Assembly (NCBI GenBank): GCA_937949585.1
Contig: CALEDW010000110.1
Location: forward strand, 1-10,007
Length of the DNA stretch: 10,007 bases
Direction: 5' to 3'
Source of the DNA: an uncultured Acidimicrobiia bacterium
Lineage (GTDB): Bacteria > Actinomycetota > Acidimicrobiia > IMCC26256 > CALEDW01
Shown here: in pieces, positions 7,007 to 10,007 of the stretch
How the letters are laid out: each line of letters starts with the position of its first letter
Numbering within the stretch: the stretch's first letter is position 1
Notes under the pieces: model-generated
What the model saw: the letters and a program-made list of their open reading frames with translations, nothing else
Databases searched by the model: none
What the model was told of the DNA's origin: nothing
Translations under genes and position numbers: made by a program

Positions 7007-7825
7007 ATGTCGACCCGGCTGATGCTCACGCTGGTGACCGGTTTCGCCACCGGCGTGCTGTCCGGCATGTTCGGGGTCGGCGGCGCGGTGGTCTCGACCC
7101 CGGCGATCCGGGCGTTGGGGGCCAGCCCGCTGCAGGCGGTGGGCTCCACCCTGCCGTCGATCCTGCCCTCGGCGCTCAGCGGCTCGCTGCGCTACCGGCG
7201 GGAGGGGCTGATCCGCACCCGGGTGGTGGTCCTCACCGGCGCCACGGGGGTGCTCGGGTCGGTGGGTGGGGCGCTGGTCGCGCCGCACGTACCCGGCGAG
7301 GGGCACCTGCTCATGCTGGCCACCGCCGCGCTGCTGGCGTTCACCGCGGTGCGCACCGCCGTCTCCCCGGCCCGCCCCGACCCCGCCGATGCCGAGCCGG
7401 CGGAGGGGGAACCCGCCGACCCGCCCGACACGGCCACGACCGACGGCCGGGAGGAGTGGTGGCGACTCGGCTCCATCGGCCTGGCCGCCGGCAGCCTCTC
7501 CGGGCTGCTCGGGATCGGGGGTGGGCTGGTGATGGTGCCGGCGTTCACCGGCTGGGTGCGCCTCCCGATCAAGGAGGCGATCGGCAGTTCCCTGGCCTGC
7601 GTGGGGATCCTGGCCGTGCCGGGCACCGTCACCCACCAGATGCTCGGCAACATCGCCTGGCTCTACGCCGCGCCGCTCAGCATCGCCGTGATCCCCGGCG
7701 CTCGCCTCGGGGCGCACCTGGCCATCCGCGCCTCCGACCGGACGCTGCGGCTTGTGGTCGCGGGCGTGCTCAGCGCGATCGCCGTGGCCTACGCGGCCGG
7801 GGAGATGGTGTCGCTGCTGCGCTGA
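7007..7825 (+). CDS. TauE/SafE family membrane transporter (DUF81)
   Basis: This 272-residue integral membrane protein belongs to the TauE/SafE family, whose characterised members export sulfite, sulfoacetate or related organosulfur anions. The family's internal duplication is clear: the first half begins with GVLSGMFGVGGAVVSTPA (about 17-34) and the second with GSLSGLLGIGGGLVMVPAF. Each is a glycine-rich reentrant-like helix pair followed by further hydrophobic segments; seven or eight membrane spans are plausible. The halves are joined by an acidic, proline-rich cytoplasmic-type loop (about 119-150, rich in Pro, Asp and Glu), a little longer than usual. The ATG start is supported by a hydrophobic segment starting within ten residues and by the -10-like hexamer 9 nt upstream. 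No sulfur-metabolism gene is nearby, so the substrate is unknown. Its last 56 nt overlap the 3' end of the uracil-DNA glycosylase gene on the other strand. Confidence 0.88.
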   Translation: MSTRLMLTLVTGFATGVLSGMFGVGGAVVSTPAIRALGASPLQAVGSTLPSILPSALSGSLRYRREGLIRTRVVVLTGATGVLGSVGGALVAPHVPGEGHLLMLATAALLAFTAVRTAVSPARPDPADAEPAEGEPADPPDTATTDGREEWWRLGSIGLAAGSLSGLLGIGGGLVMVPAFTGWVRLPIKEAIGSSLACVGILAVPGTVTHQMLGNIAWLYAAPLSIAVIPGARLGAHLAIRASDRTLRLVVAGVLSAIAVAYAAGEMVSLLR

Positions 7826-8540
7826 GCGCGCCGGCCGCCGGCGCATCCGCCAGCGCTCGGGCCCGGGCCAGCACGGCGTCGAGCATGGCGGGCGTGAGAC
7901 GGCCGGTGAAGGTGTTCTGCTGGCTGGGGTGGTAGCAGCCCAGCACCGTCACCGTCCCGGCGGGCACCTCGGCGCCGTGCGCGAACGGGGGCCGGGGCCG
8001 AGGGGCGCGGGCAAGCCCCGCCTCCTCCAACGCCGCCCAGACCGCGGCCCACGCCAGCCCGCCGAGGGCCACCACCACCCGCCGCCGCCGCAGCAGCCTC
8101 AGCTCCCGGACCAGGTAGGGGCGGCACCGCTCCCGTTCGGCGGCGTCGGGGCGGTTCCGCGGCGGTGCGCAGCGCACCGCCGCGGTGACGTAGGCGTCGG
8201 TGAGCGCCAGCCCGTCGTCGCGGGCCACCGACGTCGGTCGGTCGGCGAACCCCGCCCGCCACAGCGCGGCGAAGAGCCAGTCGCCGGAGCGGTCCCCGGT
8301 GAAGATCCGCCCGGTCCGGTTCCCCCCGTGGGCGGCCGGTGCCAGCCCGACGAGCACGACCCGGGCCCGGGGATCGCCGAACCCGGGAACCGGACGGCCC
8401 CAGTACACCTGGTCCCGGTAGGCGGCCCGGCGGGTGTGGGCGACCTGCTCGCGCCAGGTGACGAGGCGGGGGCAGGCGCGGCAGGCCTCGATCTCGGCCC
8501 GGAGGGCCGCCCACGGGTCCCGGTCGCCGGCGCGGGCCAC
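7770..8540 (-). CDS. Type 5 uracil-DNA glycosylase (UdgB family, iron-sulfur)
   Basis: From GTG 8540 this is 256 residues. The family 5 signature is plain: GLAPAAHGGNRTG (65-77) followed by RIFTGDRSGDWL (78-89), and the second active-site motif HPSQQNTFTGRLT (204-216). Four cysteines placed as in 4Fe-4S uracil-DNA glycosylases are present: Cys20 and Cys23 (CRACP), Cys124 (VRCAPP) and Cys139. Motif 1 has no Asp or Asn at the usual catalytic position, as known for UdgB, which removes uracil and some other deaminated bases (reported for hypoxanthine) from DNA. The start is uncertain: GTG 8540 is the first start that precedes the CxxC pair without running into the divergent lipid kinase gene, and no ribosome binding site is seen. 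The C-terminus is a basic tail (PRPRRPRRSR) encoded antisense to the end of the transporter gene. Such repair suits a GC-rich genome exposed to cytosine deamination (inference). Confidence 0.93.
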   Translation of the reverse strand: MARAGDRDPWAALRAEIEACRACPRLVTWREQVAHTRRAAYRDQVYWGRPVPGFGDPRARVVLVGLAPAAHGGNRTGRIFTGDRSGDWLFAALWRAGFADRPTSVARDDGLALTDAYVTAAVRCAPPRNRPDAAERERCRPYLVRELRLLRRRRVVVALGGLAWAAVWAALEEAGLARAPRPRPPFAHGAEVPAGTVTVLGCYHPSQQNTFTGRLTPAMLDAVLARARALADAPAAGALSAAATPSPRPRRPRRSR

Positions 8541-8545
8541 CTCGA

Positions 8546-8551
8546 TAGCCT
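8546..8551 (+). promoter_or_regulatory. Putative -10 hexamer for a leaderless lipid kinase transcript
   Basis: TAGCCT, identical to the hexamer before dapA, ends 8 nt before the GTG start at 8560. No Shine-Dalgarno is present. It lies in the 19-bp gap between the divergent starts of the glycosylase (8540) and the kinase (8560), so any promoter for the glycosylase must lie inside the kinase coding region. Confidence 0.5.
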
Positions 8552-8559
8552 GCCCGGTC

Positions 8560-9486
8560 GTGCGCCTGCTGTTGCTGGTCAACGCCACGGCGTCGTCGGT
8601 GACGCCGCGCCGGCGGGTGGTCATCGAGGCCGCCCTGCGTGCCGACCACGAGTTGGAGGTGGCCGAGACCGTGCGCCGCGGCCACGCCGCCCGGCTGGCC
8701 CGGGCGGCGGCGAGGTCCGGGACCGAAGTGGTGGCGGTGCTCGGCGGGGACGGCACCGTCAGCGAAGCGGCCGACGGCCTCGCCGGGACCCCCACGGCTC
8801 TCGCCGCGCTCCCCGGCGGGTCGACGAACGTGTTCACCCGCACGATCGGCCTGCCCGACGATCCCGTCGACGCGACCGCGGCGCTCCTCGAGGCGTTGCG
8901 GCGGTGGTCGGTCCGACCGATGGGGCTCGGTCGGGTCGACGGGCGCCATTTCCTGTTCCACTGCGGGATCGGCTTCGACGCCGCCGTCGTCGCCCGCGTC
9001 GAGGCCGGCGCCTCGGCCCTGAAGCAGGTGGCCGCGCACCCGCTGTTCGCCTGGACCGCCGCCGACGTGTGGCTCCGCCGCTACGAGCGCGGCCGGCCCC
9101 GATTCCGGGTGGAGACGAGCGACGGGACGGGCGCCGACGGGGTGTTCGCGATCGTCTCCAACACGAGCCCCTACACCTACCTCGGCCGCCGGCCGATCAC
9201 GGTGGCGCCGGAGGCGGGGCCCGACCGGCCCCTGTCGATCACGGTGTTCCGCCGGCCCGGCACCCTCACGCTCCTGGGGCTCGCCGCCGCCGCGCTCTGG
9301 CGGCCGTCGCTGCTGCGCCGCAGCCGACACGTCTCCCACCACGCCGGGGTCACCAAGGCGGAGGTGACCTCGGCGGACGGAGACCCGTTCCCCTACCAGG
9401 TGGACGGCGACTACCTCGGCGAGCGGGAGCGCCTGGAGCTCTCCTACGCGCCCGACGCGCTGCGCGTCGTGATGCCGGCGCCGTGA
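8560..9486 (+). CDS. Diacylglycerol kinase-family lipid kinase (YegS/DgkB-like)
   Basis: This 308-residue soluble protein has the diacylglycerol/sphingosine kinase catalytic fold, which phosphorylates a lipid hydroxyl with ATP at the membrane surface. The nucleotide-binding motif LGGDGTVSEAADGL spans 61-74, and the second glycine motif LPGGSTNVFTRTIGLP spans 84-99. A beta-rich C-terminal domain follows, with HCGIGFDAAVV and, near the end, the conserved QVDGDYLGE segment. The N-terminal strand VRLLLLVNATAS corresponds to the family's usual VNPxAG opening, with Pro and Gly not conserved. The GTG start places this strand at the very N-terminus, and TAGCCT lies 8 nt upstream. The substrate (diacylglycerol, phosphatidylglycerol, long-chain base or another lipid) cannot be read from sequence. 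It converges with a glycerophosphodiester phosphodiesterase gene 25 nt away, which also acts on glycerolipid-derived compounds. Confidence 0.9.
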   Translation: MRLLLLVNATASSVTPRRRVVIEAALRADHELEVAETVRRGHAARLARAAARSGTEVVAVLGGDGTVSEAADGLAGTPTALAALPGGSTNVFTRTIGLPDDPVDATAALLEALRRWSVRPMGLGRVDGRHFLFHCGIGFDAAVVARVEAGASALKQVAAHPLFAWTAADVWLRRYERGRPRFRVETSDGTGADGVFAIVSNTSPYTYLGRRPITVAPEAGPDRPLSITVFRRPGTLTLLGLAAAALWRPSLLRRSRHVSHHAGVTKAEVTSADGDPFPYQVDGDYLGERERLELSYAPDALRVVMPAP

Positions 9487-9511
9487 CGAGGACCCGCCCC
9501 ACCACCTCCGC

Positions 9512-10007
9512 TCACGGGAGCTCGAGCGCCCGGCGGATGGTGTAGGGGGTGTCGGTGATGATCGCGTGCACCCCGGCCGCCGCGAGCCGCCGGGCCTCGT
9601 CGACGTCGTTCACGGTCCAGGTGTTCACGTCCAGGCCGGCCGCTGCGGCCGCGGCGCAGATCCCCGGGGCGGTCTCCGGCCCGAGGACGGCGGCGACCGG
9701 GTGAATCGCCCGATGGCCGCGCCTCCGGGCGATCTCCAGCGCCTGCAGGGGCGGGGGATCGACCACCGTGAGGTAGCCGGTGGCCAGGCGCGGCTCCAGC
9801 GCGCGCACCCGGTCGATGACCGCCAGGTCGAACGACGACACGACGACGCCCTCCCACCGGGCGGCCCGGCGGAGCACCGCCACCGTCATCTCCTCGACCC
9901 CCGGACCGGGCGCAGGACGGGGACCGGGCGGCTTGATCTCGACGTTCAGGTACAGGTCCCCCACCTCGGCCAGCACCTCGTCCAGGGTCGGGACCTCGGG
10001 TCGGGCC
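9512..10007 (-). CDS. Glycerophosphodiester phosphodiesterase (GDPD), C-terminal part, 5' end outside window
   Basis: The minus-strand frame is open from the right edge to TGA at 9512-9514 (about 164 residues). The family hydrolyses glycerophosphodiesters (deacylated phospholipids) to glycerol 3-phosphate and an alcohol. The part seen starts with VPTLDEVL, then LYLNVEIK, which carries the conserved catalytic/metal-binding glutamate. SSFDLAVIDRVRALEP follows, and the C-terminal signature VNTWTVNDVDEARRLAAAGV with the final IITDTP of the TIM barrel. The N-terminal HRG and later His motif, and any signal peptide, lie beyond the window, so the cellular location is unknown. A GTG at 9976 could be read as a start, but it is inside the conserved TLDEVLAEV helix, so the gene is truncated by the window and not short. 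It converges with the lipid kinase gene. Confidence 0.92.
   Translation of the reverse strand, partial: ARPEVPTLDEVLAEVGDLYLNVEIKPPGPRPAPGPGVEEMTVAVLRRAARWEGVVVSSFDLAVIDRVRALEPRLATGYLTVVDPPPLQALEIARRRGHRAIHPVAAVLGPETAPGICAAAAAAGLDVNTWTVNDVDEARRLAAAGVHAIITDTPYTIRRALELP

Noticed and set aside
8541..8843. N-terminal extension of the UDG gene to 8843
   Set aside because: It would overlap the lipid kinase gene by over 280 nt and adds no conserved residues before the CxxC pair.
7789..9342. 517-codon minus-strand open frame across the UDG and lipid kinase genes
   Set aside because: It runs in a different frame through two supported genes on opposite strands and lacks recognisable motifs.

Overview
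The window is very GC-rich, gene-dense chromosomal DNA from an actinobacterium. Three markers point there: a Bpa/PafE-type bacterial proteasome activator, a class II (mycobacterial-type) DAHP synthase, and a KGD/OdhA-type 2-oxoglutarate dehydrogenase in which an E2-like acyltransferase domain is fused in front of the E1 domain. An Acidimicrobiia-like lineage is a guess; the sequence does not prove it. No mobile element, CRISPR array, tRNA or rRNA is visible. The longest stretch without a gene is under 80 bases.

Layout. 1-396 (+): 3' end of a short-chain dehydrogenase/reductase, cut by the window edge. 473-6020 (+): a tight cluster of bpa (proteasome activator), aroG (first step of the shikimate pathway) and kgd (2-oxoglutarate dehydrogenase of the TCA cycle). 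The bpa-aroG gap is 11 nt, and kgd starts on a TTG that overlaps the aroG stop codon. 6034-6933 (-): dapA-type dihydrodipicolinate synthase, convergent with kgd. 7007-7825 (+): TauE/SafE-type membrane transporter, divergent from dapA. 7770-8540 (-): family 5 uracil-DNA glycosylase whose 3' end overlaps the transporter gene. 8560-9486 (+): diacylglycerol-kinase-family lipid kinase, divergent from the glycosylase. 9512-10007 (-): 3' part of a glycerophosphodiester phosphodiesterase, cut by the right edge.

How the parts relate. The bpa-aroG-kgd cluster joins protein turnover with entry points of aromatic amino acid synthesis and the TCA cycle. dapA adds lysine/diaminopimelate synthesis next door. 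The lipid kinase and the phosphodiesterase at the right end both act on glycerolipid turnover but lie on opposite strands. This is mostly housekeeping DNA, and I see no defence system or biosynthetic gene cluster.

The most notable non-coding signal is a repeated start architecture. Four genes that look like the first of their transcripts (bpa, dapA, the TauE-like gene, the lipid kinase) have a TAnnnT -10-like hexamer ending 7-9 nt before the start codon and no Shine-Dalgarno sequence, as expected for leaderless mRNAs. By contrast aroG, inside the cluster, has a strong GAGGAGG. Two of these promoters also carry a dyad symmetry just upstream: 393-449 before bpa, and 6946-6985 between dapA and the transporter gene.
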